Assembly: GCF_029533155.1 (NCBI RefSeq)
Contig: NZ_JAIZDB010000006.1
Coordinates: 186,001-250,000, forward strand
From: Psychrobacillus antarcticus
GTDB lineage: Bacteria > Bacillota > Bacilli > Bacillales_A > Planococcaceae
DNA: 64,000 nucleotides
Direction of reading: 5' to 3'
The first letter of the stretch is position 1. Each line of letters opens with the position of its first letter. The notes beneath the pieces were generated by a model that saw nothing but the letters and a program-made list of their open reading frames with translations, was not told the DNA's origin and made no database searches. A program made the translations under genes and the position numbers. Positions 18,069-26,525 of this stretch are shown one piece after another.

Positions 18069-18191
18069 ACTTATTAAGAGATGCTGAGGGACTGATCCGT
18101 TGATGCTTCAGAAACACCCAATATGAAGGTTTGGCGCTACTTCCAGCAAGATACTTGAGAGATAAGTGAACATAAAACTACTTATTTTTTT
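18069..18191 (+). promoter_or_regulatory. SAM-I (S-box) riboswitch
   Basis: Conserved S-box elements are in order: P1 5' strand ACTTAT (18069-18074), A-A-G-A-G, T-G-C-T-G-A-G-G-G-A-C-T-G, G-A-T-G-C-T-T-C-A-G, A-T-G-A-A-G-G-T, C-C-A-G-C-A-A-G and P1 3' strand G-A-T-A-A-G-T (18161-18167). A hairpin ATAAGT / ACTTAT followed by seven T (18162-18191) forms the likely expression platform, though it reuses the P1 3' strand (see findings). It controls the downstream flavoprotein and ABC operon by SAM level. Confidence 0.9.
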
Positions 18192-18267
18192 CTCGAAAGG
18201 GTTTTTTATTTACCTTAAATACCAACTTAACTTATTGGAATAACTTAAATTGAAGGAGACGACATTT

Positions 18268-19449
18268 GTGAATAATTTATATATCAAAACAGAAAAACAG
18301 CAGCAATGGATTGATCGGTTATATGAGTTAGAAGATAGATTCAAAAGTAAATCTGCCGAAATTGATGAGCAATCTATTTTCCCGAAAGAAAACGTGGAAG
18401 ATTTAATCCAACTTGGTTATGCAAGCCTTACGCTTCCCGAATCATATGGCGGTGATGGGTTTTCTGTCTACGATATGGTTCTTTTACAAGAAACACTTGC
18501 CAGCTTTGATGCAAATACTGCGTTATCCGTTGGGTGGAGCTTAGGTGTTGTTGGTGAGTTATTCGAAAATAAGCTTTGGACGAAGGAGAAATTAGACTTT
18601 TTCGCGGCAGAGGTTTTAAATGGTGCACTTGTAAATCGGTCTGTCAGTGAAGCTCAAACTGGAAGCCCTACGCGTGGAGGTAGACCTGGAACTACTGCTA
18701 TAAAGAATGGAGATACATGGGTTTTAAATGGTCGGAAGATATTCACAACCGCCTCTCCCGTACTTTCCTACTTTTTAACATCTGCATGGATTGAAGAGAA
18801 AGAAAGAATTGGCTTCTTCCTCATTCCACGTGATACAGAAGGTCTTTCTATAGAAGAAACCTGGGATGTTGTATCCATGCGTGGAACTAGTAGTGATGAC
18901 TTAATACTAAATAATGTAGTTGTACATGAATCGTATTTGGTAGAGCTCCCTCAATTCGCTAGTGGCGGGAAGATTAATGGTTGGCTCTTACATATACCAG
19001 CAACCTACCTTGGAATCGCACAGGCCGCAAGAGATTACGCAGTACATTTTGCCAATACACATTCACCGAATAGCCTAAATGGACCTATAGCACAATTACC
19101 AAATGTACAGCAGCTGATTGGAGAAATAGATTTAGAGCTTACGAAGTCTAGACTAGTCATTTACGGAGTTGCTTCTGCCTATGACAATGATTCTTCTAAA
19201 GAACTATTATCCAACGAAGTAAGCGTAGCGAAGCATATCGTTACTAATTCAGCAATTACTATTGTCGATAAAGCGATGCGTTTAGTTGGAGCGAAAAGCT
19301 TACAAAGAACAAATCCACTACAACGTTATTATAGAGATGTCCGGGCAGGACTTCATAACCCTCCTATGGATGATATGACGATTAAAAAACTAGCACTTTC
19401 AGCGTTAGAAGAGGAAAAAGTGAAACTTCAATCAGCAGACCCACGCTGA
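18268..19449 (+). CDS. Acyl-CoA dehydrogenase-like flavoprotein, YdbM-like
   Basis: A 393-residue member of the acyl-CoA dehydrogenase / flavin monooxygenase fold: helical N-terminus, beta middle domain (~125-235, with G-S-P-T-R and T-A-S-P) and helical C-terminus with R-D-V-R-A-G. In sulfur-regulated operons such proteins often act as organosulfur-desulfurising monooxygenases (SfnB, DszC) rather than in beta-oxidation; B. subtilis ydbM is sulfur-regulated. The GTG at 18268 lies 9 nt after GAAGGAG. First gene behind the S-box, followed by an ABC importer, so I infer a role in using an imported sulfur compound. Confidence 0.82.
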   Translation: MNNLYIKTEKQQQWIDRLYELEDRFKSKSAEIDEQSIFPKENVEDLIQLGYASLTLPESYGGDGFSVYDMVLLQETLASFDANTALSVGWSLGVVGELFENKLWTKEKLDFFAAEVLNGALVNRSVSEAQTGSPTRGGRPGTTAIKNGDTWVLNGRKIFTTASPVLSYFLTSAWIEEKERIGFFLIPRDTEGLSIEETWDVVSMRGTSSDDLILNNVVVHESYLVELPQFASGGKINGWLLHIPATYLGIAQAARDYAVHFANTHSPNSLNGPIAQLPNVQQLIGEIDLELTKSRLVIYGVASAYDNDSSKELLSNEVSVAKHIVTNSAITIVDKAMRLVGAKSLQRTNPLQRYYRDVRAGLHNPPMDDMTIKKLALSALEEEKVKLQSADPR

Positions 19450-19466
19450 TTATTAGTTGAACCATT

Positions 19467-19549
19467 CGGGCTTTTACGGGCAGTCGATCTTCCATTTACG
19501 TATTTTTACTTTTGTGTCTTGAAACGATAGTCTTACTGCCCGTTAAAGC
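19467..19549. repeat. Long-range inverted repeat in the S-box operon
   Basis: CTTTTACGGGCAGT (19471-19484) and ACTGCCCGTTAAAG (19535-19548) are near-perfect inverted copies separated by 50 nt, just upstream of the binding-protein gene. Could be an mRNA-stabilising stem or internal attenuator. A short motif G-A-A-A-C-G-A-T-A occurs at 19521-19529 and again just before the next gene. Confidence 0.6.
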
Positions 19550-19593
19550 GGGATAAAAATAAAAACTTAGTGAAACGATAAGGAGAATAAATT

Positions 19594-20451
19594 ATGAATA
19601 AGTATTTTAAATTAGCGGCAGTTGGGTTAGCATCTATTACAATTTTAGCGGCATGTGGTTCGGAAGGCGCTTCCACTTCATCAGAAGGTGGAGATGGAGA
19701 TGTTCGCAAAGTAAAAGTAGCATATGACATGGCATCTAAACCCATTTCTTGGTTAGATGACAGCGGAAATGCCACTGGATATGATGTGGAAGTTATGAAA
19801 CTAGTAGATGAACTACTTCCAGAATACGAATTTGAATATGTCGGAACTACAAGTGATGATCTATTGATCGGTGTAGAGCAAGGCAAGTTCCAAGTTGGTG
19901 TGAAAAATGCATTTTGGACAGAGGAACGCACAGAGAAGTTTATTTTCCCTAAGGAATTCCTAGGTTTAAGTAGTGCAGGTCTCGTATTGAAAAAAGAGAA
20001 TGAGCATATAAAATCATTAGAGGACTTCGCTACTGCTGGGTACTCTTTAGCACCAATCGCAGCAAACAATGCACAGTATACAGTTATCGATGAATATAAC
20101 AAAGCAAACCCCGATAATCCAGTTAAACTAGACGCTGGAGATGCATTTACAGTTGACGTAGTCCAATGGGTAAATGAAGGTCGCGTTGATGGTGGAGTAA
20201 TTATTGAAGGACCATTCCAAAAACAAGTATTAGATGAAACTGGTCCTTATTACAACTTAAAAGATGAAGTTGTTTACAATGAATTTGCAGTCATTAAAAC
20301 ATGGCCTTTATTCAATAAAAAAGAGCAAGAATTTGCAGACGCATATGACAAAGCTATTAAACAATTACATGAAGAAAAGAAAACAAACGAACTTAGCACT
20401 GAATTCTACAGTCGCGATCTTTTTGAAGTGTTAGGGAATGTAGAAAGATAA
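19594..20451 (+). CDS. Amino-acid-type ABC transporter substrate-binding lipoprotein
   Basis: Solute-binding protein of 285 residues, family 3 (SBP_bac_3), as in cystine or S-compound importers (TcyJ/YtmJ/YxeM group). Lipobox I-L-A-A-C-G with Cys at residue 21. The ligand domain has W-L-D-D-S-G-N-A-T-G-Y-D-V-E-V near residue 50. The ATG has AAGGAGAA upstream. Delivers ligand to the two permeases downstream. S-box control suggests methionine or another organosulfur compound; the ligand itself is inferred. Confidence 0.88.
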   Translation: MNKYFKLAAVGLASITILAACGSEGASTSSEGGDGDVRKVKVAYDMASKPISWLDDSGNATGYDVEVMKLVDELLPEYEFEYVGTTSDDLLIGVEQGKFQVGVKNAFWTEERTEKFIFPKEFLGLSSAGLVLKKENEHIKSLEDFATAGYSLAPIAANNAQYTVIDEYNKANPDNPVKLDAGDAFTVDVVQWVNEGRVDGGVIIEGPFQKQVLDETGPYYNLKDEVVYNEFAVIKTWPLFNKKEQEFADAYDKAIKQLHEEKKTNELSTEFYSRDLFEVLGNVER

Positions 20452-20473
20452 TACCGAATACCGAATTCCTATC

Positions 20474-20507
20474 AAGGCTGTCTAGCGTAGGATGCGCTGG
20501 CAGCCTT
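20474..20507 (+). other. Intercistronic stem-loop
   Basis: AAGGCTG and CAGCCTT pair, extended by TAGCG / CGCTG, between the binding-protein and permease genes. With no clean T tract it is more likely an mRNA-stabilising or partial-termination element that keeps binding-protein mRNA in excess. Confidence 0.6.
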
Positions 20508-20537
20508 TCAAAATTTTATAGGGGGAATAATGCGTAA

Positions 20538-21245
20538 ATGGAAAAGTACTTTGATATATCATACATTTGGAATTCATTACCGGTATTACTTCCATTTTTA
20601 AGAGTAACTTTCATGGTTGCGGGCTTATCCATTATTTTCGGCACTTTCTTCGGGTTAATACTTGCGGTTATGAAACTTGGAAAGAGTAAAGTTGCTCAAA
20701 AAATAGCCAATTTCTATACAACGGTTTTAAGATGTACTCCATCAATCGTGCTATTGTTTTTAGTGTATTACGGTGTACCTGCCTTAGCCGATAATTTCGG
20801 GTTATATTTACATGATTTAAATACAGCAGTGTTTGTAGTTATTACGTTTACCCTACAATTCGCGGCTATTATGTCAGAGGTTATTAGATCTGCCTATGAG
20901 TCCATTGAAAAAGGGCAATTTGAAGCGGCTGTTAGCGTTGGTTTAAGCCCCCTTCAAGCATATAGACGAATTATTTTCCCACAAGCACTTGTTGTCGGTC
21001 TTCCTAACTTCGGAAATGGCCTTATCGCATTACTTCAAGAAGGTTCTCTTGCTTACACGATTGGCTTAATCGATATTGTTGGTAAAGCCAATTTAATCAT
21101 TGCAGCAAACTACAATACGCATGCCTTAGAAATCTTCATCGCTCTTGCAGTTGTTTATTGGGTTATATCCATACTAATAGAAAAATTCTTTGGAAAGCTT
21201 GAAAAAGTCTTTAGCAAAGGAAAGCAAACAATTAACACGAATTGA
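20538..21245 (+). CDS. Amino-acid-type ABC transporter permease 1
   Basis: HisM/GlnP-type permease of 235 residues with about five membrane helices and the EAA loop E-A-A-V-S-V-G-L-S-P-x-Q-A-Y-R-R-I-I-F-P-Q-A at residues ~135-156. GGGGGAATAATGCGTAA lies ahead of the ATG. Pairs with the second permease 13 nt downstream to form the channel. Confidence 0.92.
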   Translation: MEKYFDISYIWNSLPVLLPFLRVTFMVAGLSIIFGTFFGLILAVMKLGKSKVAQKIANFYTTVLRCTPSIVLLFLVYYGVPALADNFGLYLHDLNTAVFVVITFTLQFAAIMSEVIRSAYESIEKGQFEAAVSVGLSPLQAYRRIIFPQALVVGLPNFGNGLIALLQEGSLAYTIGLIDIVGKANLIIAANYNTHALEIFIALAVVYWVISILIEKFFGKLEKVFSKGKQTINTN

Positions 21246-21257
21246 GGAGTGTAAATA

Positions 21258-21971
21258 ATGTCGGAAGGTTTAAATTATACGTTTTTAATCGATACATTTT
21301 TCATCGCATTATCCGGTGTGCCTATTACGCTTCTCGTTACAATTGTAGCTTTGCTTTTTGCGCTACCATTAGGCTTTTTATTGGCTTTAACACGCATCAA
21401 TCAAGTACCCATATTAAACTGGTTCTCCAGAATATATGTTTCCTTTGTAAGAGGGACACCGATTATTATACAAATTTTCATCGTTTATGCAAGCGTACCC
21501 TTAATACTTTCCCTATTTTTCGAAAAATATAATATCAATATAAATGTCTATAATATCAACCCTATTTGGTACGCTTTTATCGTATTCTCTTTCAGCACTA
21601 CTGCTATATTAATAGAAGTATTTAGATCGGCTCTAAGCACCGTCAACAAAGGACAACTCGAGGCAGCTCAATCAGTTGGTCTTTCGAATTTCCAAGCATA
21701 CCGTCGAATCGTTATACCTCAGGCGCTAGTCGTGGCAATGCCTAATATTTGTACAGCTACCGTGAATCTAATAAAAGCTACATCACTCGGATATGCTATG
21801 TCCTTACAGGAAATCACATTGAAGGCGAAAGTAGCAGCAAACGTAGGGTATAACTATGTGGAAGCTTATATAGATATTTTCCTTGTATATATTATTCTGT
21901 GTAGCCTTGTCGAATACGGATTCAAATTATATGAAAAACGCCTACGCAGATACAAATATGTGAGCGCTTAA
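21258..21971 (+). CDS. Amino-acid-type ABC transporter permease 2
   Basis: Second HisM-type permease, 237 residues, with E-A-A-Q-S-V-G-L-S as the ATPase-contacting loop. GAGGAGTGTAAATA precedes the ATG. Together with permease 1, the binding protein and the ATPase it makes a complete importer. Confidence 0.92.
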   Translation: MSEGLNYTFLIDTFFIALSGVPITLLVTIVALLFALPLGFLLALTRINQVPILNWFSRIYVSFVRGTPIIIQIFIVYASVPLILSLFFEKYNININVYNINPIWYAFIVFSFSTTAILIEVFRSALSTVNKGQLEAAQSVGLSNFQAYRRIVIPQALVVAMPNICTATVNLIKATSLGYAMSLQEITLKAKVAANVGYNYVEAYIDIFLVYIILCSLVEYGFKLYEKRLRRYKYVSA

Positions 21972-21984
21972 GGAGGATTATCGA

Positions 21985-22740
21985 ATGTTAAAGATCAAGG
22001 ATATTCATAAATCATTTGGAAAAAATGAGATATTAAAGGGAGTCGACCTTTCTATTGATAAAGGAGATGTAGTAGTCATTCTGGGTCCTAGTGGTTCTGG
22101 GAAAACGACACTACTACGCTGCATCAATTTCTTAGAAACAGCTGATAGTGGCAAAGCAACTTTTGGCGATTTACAAGTAGATTTGCATGACGCATCTAAA
22201 AAAGATATCCATACCATCCGACAAAAAACAGCTTTCGTATTTCAAAATTATAATTTATTTAATAATAAAACAGCGATAGAAAACGTCACGGAGGGTCTCA
22301 TCATTGGTCGTAAAATACCTAAAGCGGAGGCTAATAATATTGGTAAAAAAGCACTAGACAAAGTAGGTTTATCGGACAAATATGATTCCTATCCGAGTCT
22401 GCTTTCGGGGGGTCAGCAACAACGTGTTGGAATTGCACGAGCAGTAGCGTTAAACCCCGATATTATTCTATTTGATGAACCAACCTCTGCATTAGACCCA
22501 GAATTAGTTGGTGAAGTACTAACAGTCATGAAAAATATTGCCAATGAAGGTACTACTATGTTAGTAGTTACACATGAAATGTCCTTTGCAAAGGATGTCG
22601 CTAATCGAGTTATCTTTATGGATGGCGGAGTGGTAGTCGAAGAAGGTACCCCACATGATATTTTCGTAAGTCCAAAAGAAGAGCGCACAAAGAAGTTCTT
22701 AAAACGCGTGTTACCAGAGGATTACACATTTTATATTTAG
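21985..22740 (+). CDS. Amino-acid-type ABC transporter ATP-binding protein
   Basis: A 251-residue GlnQ/TcyN-type ATPase. Walker A is G-P-S-G-S-G-K-T-T at ~33-41, signature L-S-G-G-Q-Q-Q-R ~136-143, Walker [16 protein letters not shown] lies upstream of the ATG. Last gene of the S-box operon, closed by a strong bidirectional terminator. Confidence 0.95.
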   Translation: MLKIKDIHKSFGKNEILKGVDLSIDKGDVVVILGPSGSGKTTLLRCINFLETADSGKATFGDLQVDLHDASKKDIHTIRQKTAFVFQNYNLFNNKTAIENVTEGLIIGRKIPKAEANNIGKKALDKVGLSDKYDSYPSLLSGGQQQRVGIARAVALNPDIILFDEPTSALDPELVGEVLTVMKNIANEGTTMLVVTHEMSFAKDVANRVIFMDGGVVVEEGTPHDIFVSPKEERTKKFLKRVLPEDYTFYI

Positions 22741-22748
22741 GAAAATAA

Positions 22749-22788
22749 AAAGCGACGGAAAATGAAAATCATTTTCCGTCGCTTTTTT
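22749..22788. terminator. Bidirectional terminator between the ABC operon and fabI
   Basis: A perfect 14-bp stem GCGACGGAAAATGA / TCATTTTCCGTCGC with an AAA loop, flanked by A and T runs on the two sides. Confidence 0.95.
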
Positions 22789-22800
22789 ATGAATATCAAT

Positions 22801-23580
22801 TTAGCCCATAATATTATAGCCAGAATCCACGAAGATGACCTCACCTGTTACACCACTGGATAAATTACTTAATAGCGCAACCGTCATATCGCCAACTTCT
22901 TGCTGAGTCACATTACGTTTTAATGGGGACTTTTCTTCAATTTGGTGCAAAATTGTATTGAAAGAAGATATTCCTTTAGCCGCAAGTGTTCTTACTGCTC
23001 CAGCAGAAACAGCATTTATGCGAACATTATTTTTCCCTAAGTCCAAAGCTAAATACTTAACAGATGCTTCTAGAGATGCTTTAGCGATCCCCATTACATT
23101 ATATCCCTCTAGTACACGTTCAGCCCCTAAATAGGTCATTGTTACAATAGATCCGCCTTCGGTCATAAGAGGGGTTGCTTCTCTAGCCGCAGCAATAAGC
23201 GAATAAGCACTTGTATCTTGGGCAAAAGCATAGCCTTCTCTTGAAGTTTGTAAAAAATCACCTTTTAAATCTTCTGCATGTGCAAAAGCAACAGAGTGAA
23301 CTAAGCCATGAATCACTCCAACATCTTGTCCAATTTTTTGGAACGCAGTCTTCATACTATCATCACTATTTACATCACATTCTACTATTAGTTTTGCCTC
23401 TAAATTATTATCTTTTAATAACTTTTCTATTTTTCCTAGCGAACGTTCTTTACGGTATGTAAAGATGACATTTGCACCCACTTCAAATAGTGATTTCGCT
23501 ACTCCCCATGCAAGGCTACGCTCATTTGCAACACCCATAACAACAATATTTTTATCCTTTAATTGAATTAAGTCTCTCAT
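22801..23580 (-). CDS. fabI: Enoyl-ACP reductase (NADH) FabI
   Basis: Last step of the fatty-acid elongation cycle. A 259-residue short-chain-dehydrogenase-like enzyme with the FabI signature: V-M-G-V-A-N-E-R-S-L-A-W-G at the nucleotide site, and the catalytic Y-N-V-M-G-I-A-K (Tyr-x6-Lys). The ATG at 23580 has GGAGGGACTT in front; the TTG upstream overlaps the SD. A FapR-like operator lies in its promoter. Confidence 0.95.
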   Translation of the reverse strand: MRDLIQLKDKNIVVMGVANERSLAWGVAKSLFEVGANVIFTYRKERSLGKIEKLLKDNNLEAKLIVECDVNSDDSMKTAFQKIGQDVGVIHGLVHSVAFAHAEDLKGDFLQTSREGYAFAQDTSAYSLIAAAREATPLMTEGGSIVTMTYLGAERVLEGYNVMGIAKASLEASVKYLALDLGKNNVRINAVSAGAVRTLAAKGISSFNTILHQIEEKSPLKRNVTQQEVGDMTVALLSNLSSGVTGEVIFVDSGYNIMG

Positions 23581-23608
23581 AAGTCCCTCCAAATTATTAT
23601 CGTCATAT

Positions 23609-23638
23609 ATTATACCTGTTATTAGTACCTGGTTATTA
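23609..23638 (-). promoter_or_regulatory. fabI promoter with FapR-like operator
   Basis: TTAGTACCTGGTTATTA (23622-23638) matches the FapR consensus TTAGTACCTG-N-TACTAA in the left half and partly in the right. It overlaps the region just upstream of a TATAAT -10 on the minus strand (23609-23614). FapR represses lipid-synthesis genes until malonyl-CoA rises. Confidence 0.75.
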
Positions 23639-23748
23639 TTTCAATCATACCATAAACTCTCCTATTTGTAATAAAATCATTTTTTTTATTACAAAATTAA
23701 CTGGATTAATATCGCAAATAAATAGGCTAATTGGGGATACATAGAAAT

Positions 23749-23807
23749 TTGACAAGTATATCGGTTGCTGATATATTTTAAATAATTATATATCGGATAA
23801 CGATATA
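23749..23807 (+). promoter_or_regulatory. padR promoter with two PadR-type operators
   Basis: -35 TTGACA (23749-23754), 17-nt spacer, -10 TATATT (23772-23777). Two related 19-bp inverted repeats, TATATCGGTTGCTGATATA (23757-23775) and TATATCGGATAACGATATA (23789-23807), lie 32 bp apart centre to centre. The first covers the spacer and -10; the second covers the transcript start. This suggests autorepression by PadR. Confidence 0.82.
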
Positions 23808-23843
23808 ACGTAAGGTGATATGTTTTGAAAGGAGAAATATATT

Positions 23844-24167
23844 TTGGCTGAGAGCAGCGAACACCAACCTTTAACAGAGGCCGTTTATTATATCCTGTTG
23901 GCACTTCATACACCAATGCATGGATATGCGATTATGCAATTTACAAAAGAAATCAGCAATGGACGGATGAATTTGGGGCCTGGAACTTTATATGGAGCTA
24001 TTAAGACGATGCTAGAAAAAAGATGGATTCAAGCCGTTGAAACAGAAGCAGACAGCCGAAAAAAGGAATATGAAGTGACACTCATCGGTAAACAAGTCGT
24101 GCAGAATGAAATGGAACGGTTGCAAGAGCTCGTGAAGAATGGCAAACACATAACAAGGGGTGAGTAG
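23844..24167 (+). CDS. PadR-family transcriptional regulator
   Basis: A 107-residue winged-helix regulator. Typical PadR pattern: Y-Y-I-L-L-A-L-H-x-P-M-H-G-Y-A-I, then G-P-G-T-L-Y-G-A-I and a C-terminal E-R-L-Q-E-L. The start is TTG 9 nt after AAAGGAG. It overlaps the reading frame of the DUF2812 gene, so the two are translated together; PadR-DUF2812 pairs are common in Bacillota, where PadR often responds to membrane or drug stress. Confidence 0.93.
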   Translation: MAESSEHQPLTEAVYYILLALHTPMHGYAIMQFTKEISNGRMNLGPGTLYGAIKTMLEKRWIQAVETEADSRKKEYEVTLIGKQVVQNEMERLQELVKNGKHITRGE

Positions 24168-24168
24168 G

Positions 24169-24693
24169 TTGGAGATAACGAAACTAAGACTTTTCATCAA
24201 TTATGAAAAAGAAGAGCAATGGCTGAACAAAATGGCTGCCGAGGGACTAAATCTCAGCAGTTATAAATTTGGACGCTATACTTTCGAGGAAGGACCTCCA
24301 GGAGAATATATCTACAGGCTCGAATTATTGAAAGGCGAGCCAACAGATGAACAATCTAGAGATTACTTAGCCTTTATGGAAGATTACGGAGTCGAATGTG
24401 TGGATACCTACATGAACTGGGCATTTTTCCGAAAAAAATCAACAGAAGGTCCGTTTGAAATTTATTCGGATTTCGATTCTATAATTGGTCATTATAAGAG
24501 AGTCACTTATTTATTGGGTACTGTTGGAGTGGTAAACCTTTTCATTGCATTGTTTAATGTTACTTTATCGCAATATAATATGTATCTATCTATTGTAAAC
24601 TTTATCATCTTTGTTCTCTTCATACCGATTCTCCTGTCGTATATACGGAAAATTAATGATTTGAAAAAAGAACAGGCTCTCTATGAAAAATAA
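24169..24693 (+). CDS. DUF2812 membrane protein
   Basis: About 174 residues: a soluble N-terminal domain (opening with K-L-R-L-F-I-N-Y-E-K-E-E-x-W-L-N-K-M-A-A-x-G) and two C-terminal membrane helices (~120-165). That opening is the DUF2812 signature. TTG at 24169, one base after the PadR stop, is preferred because the family starts this way; GTG at 24160 is an alternative. Likely the functional target or partner of PadR control; activity unknown. Confidence 0.85.
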   Translation: MEITKLRLFINYEKEEQWLNKMAAEGLNLSSYKFGRYTFEEGPPGEYIYRLELLKGEPTDEQSRDYLAFMEDYGVECVDTYMNWAFFRKKSTEGPFEIYSDFDSIIGHYKRVTYLLGTVGVVNLFIALFNVTLSQYNMYLSIVNFIIFVLFIPILLSYIRKINDLKKEQALYEK

Positions 24694-24706
24694 ACTTCCG
24701 TTCAAA

Positions 24707-24743
24707 AAACCAACTACTTTAGAAATAATAGTTGGTTTCTTTA
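24707..24743. terminator. Bidirectional terminator between DUF2812 and the GMC genes
   Basis: A 10-bp stem AAACCAACTA / TAGTTGGTTT with a 12-nt loop. The minus strand has six T after it. Confidence 0.8.
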
Positions 24744-24789
24744 TATTATGGAATTCTGACATTTTAATCACACTTAAGCTCAATACATA

Positions 24790-26502
24790 TTAAACGAGTG
24801 AACCTCCCGATTTACTATATTTAATAATCCCTTCAGCACTGCGATAGGCTAGAGCTGCTACCGTTCCAGTAGGATTGTAACCGCCATTATGTGGAAAATT
24901 CCCTGCCCCTATTACAAACAAGTTCTCTGCATCCCAATGTTGTAAAAATGGATTTACTACACTATTTTCTGGACTAGCCCCCATAATAGTCCCACCCGTA
25001 TTATGAGTCGTCTGATAACCTACAATATCATAATCAGTTATTGGCGCTTTTCCTTCTACCGTTTTTGCTCCCATTTCCTTCATGATATTTACAGTTTTTT
25101 CTGTAATAAACTTATGCAATGCTCTATCCTGATCTGTAAAATTATAGGTCATTTGTAAGAGTGGAAGACCATAGACATCCTTATATTTAGTGTCTAGGGA
25201 TAGATAGTTCTCCTTATGGGGCATCGATGCACCCTGAGTTCCGATTGATAAAGACCGTGTATAATTGTAGATAGAATTTTTCTTAAACTCTGCTCCCCAA
25301 GTTGGTGTCCCTTGTTGTATTGGATTTGTTTCAATAGGTCTATATCCAGTTTGAGTTATGGAAATACTACCACCATGTATAAAATCTAAGTCGCTATGAT
25401 CAAAATTATCTGCGTTAAAGTCATCAATTGTCATTCCAAGGGCTCCAGCCCCCATAAAGGTGTTCATTTGTTCTTCAAAGTATCCATTTGCACCAGGTAA
25501 TATTTGATAACAATAATTTTTACCAAGCGTACCCTTTCCAGTTTCTGGGTCATATTGTTCACCAATATTAGATACCATAAGTAACTTGGCGTTATTCATA
25601 ACGTAGCTTGCTAAAACAACTACTTCAGCTTCTTGGATAAACTCTTCTCCAGACTCAGTGTCCAAATACTTTACACCAGACACCTTATTTCCACTTTTTA
25701 TGACCTCTACAACATTTGCATGAAACTTTGTCTCAAAATTACCGGTTTTGGTTGCGGTCGGAATAACGGTTATTTCGGGCGATGTTTTTGCTCCATATTC
25801 ACAGCCAAATCGTTCACAAAAACCACAGTATTGACAAGCATTTATGACTTCTCCATCGGGATTTGTGTAGGGTTCTGATAAATTAGCAGATGGGAGCATA
25901 AAAGGCGAATATCCTAGTGATTTAGTTGCGCCTTCAAATTTCTTCAAAATAGGAGTTCTTTTCATAGGAGGAGTAGGGAAATCCTGCGCTCTCTTCCCCC
26001 AAAAAGGATTTTTATCTTCCCCAGAAATTCCAGCGGTCTGATCATATTTATAGAAATAAGGTTCCAATTCATCATAGGTAACGCCCCAGTCTTGAAGTAA
26101 ATAATCACTAGATAATTTATTGGGACCATATTTTTCATCTGTCATCGTTTTAATTTGAAAATCATATGGATAAAATCTCCATGTATGTCCATTCCAATGT
26201 GTTCCCGAACCCCCAAGCCCATCACCGAGTAGGAATGAGCTCATCTGTCTCATAGGTAATGCAGGCATTTTTCGATTATTTCGAATGGTAATCGTCTCTT
26301 TTGCTACGTCCTGCATTAATTCGTAACGAATAGCATATCGATATTCGTCATGTATTTGCTGAAAGTCCTCTGTACCGCGTTTCCTTCCTCTTTCTAAACC
26401 AATTACCTTCAAACCAGCTTTTGCACATTCAGCTGCGATGATTCCTCCGGTCCAACCCAAACCAACGACAACCACGTCAACTTTTGCTAATGTTGTAGCC
26501 AT
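24790..26502 (-). CDS. GMC-family oxidoreductase, gluconate/sugar dehydrogenase large-subunit type
   Basis: FAD-dependent dehydrogenase of 570 residues. N-terminal FAD site V-V-V-G-L-G-W-T-G-G; C-terminal GMC region with H-N-T-G-G-T and G-N-F-P-H-N-G-G-Y-N-P-T. Around residue 230 a cluster C-x2-C-x2-C-x4-C (C-Q-Y-C-G-F-C-E-R-F-G-C) probably binds an iron-sulfur cluster that passes electrons out. The small subunit gene lies 23 nt upstream. A cytochrome subunit, usual in this group, is not in the window. Likely oxidises a polyol or sugar acid at the membrane; substrate unknown. Confidence 0.87.
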   Translation of the reverse strand: MATTLAKVDVVVVGLGWTGGIIAAECAKAGLKVIGLERGRKRGTEDFQQIHDEYRYAIRYELMQDVAKETITIRNNRKMPALPMRQMSSFLLGDGLGGSGTHWNGHTWRFYPYDFQIKTMTDEKYGPNKLSSDYLLQDWGVTYDELEPYFYKYDQTAGISGEDKNPFWGKRAQDFPTPPMKRTPILKKFEGATKSLGYSPFMLPSANLSEPYTNPDGEVINACQYCGFCERFGCEYGAKTSPEITVIPTATKTGNFETKFHANVVEVIKSGNKVSGVKYLDTESGEEFIQEAEVVVLASYVMNNAKLLMVSNIGEQYDPETGKGTLGKNYCYQILPGANGYFEEQMNTFMGAGALGMTIDDFNADNFDHSDLDFIHGGSISITQTGYRPIETNPIQQGTPTWGAEFKKNSIYNYTRSLSIGTQGASMPHKENYLSLDTKYKDVYGLPLLQMTYNFTDQDRALHKFITEKTVNIMKEMGAKTVEGKAPITDYDIVGYQTTHNTGGTIMGASPENSVVNPFLQHWDAENLFVIGAGNFPHNGGYNPTGTVAALAYRSAEGIIKYSKSGGSLV

Positions 26503-26525
26503 AAATTTTATCCCTCTACTTTCCT

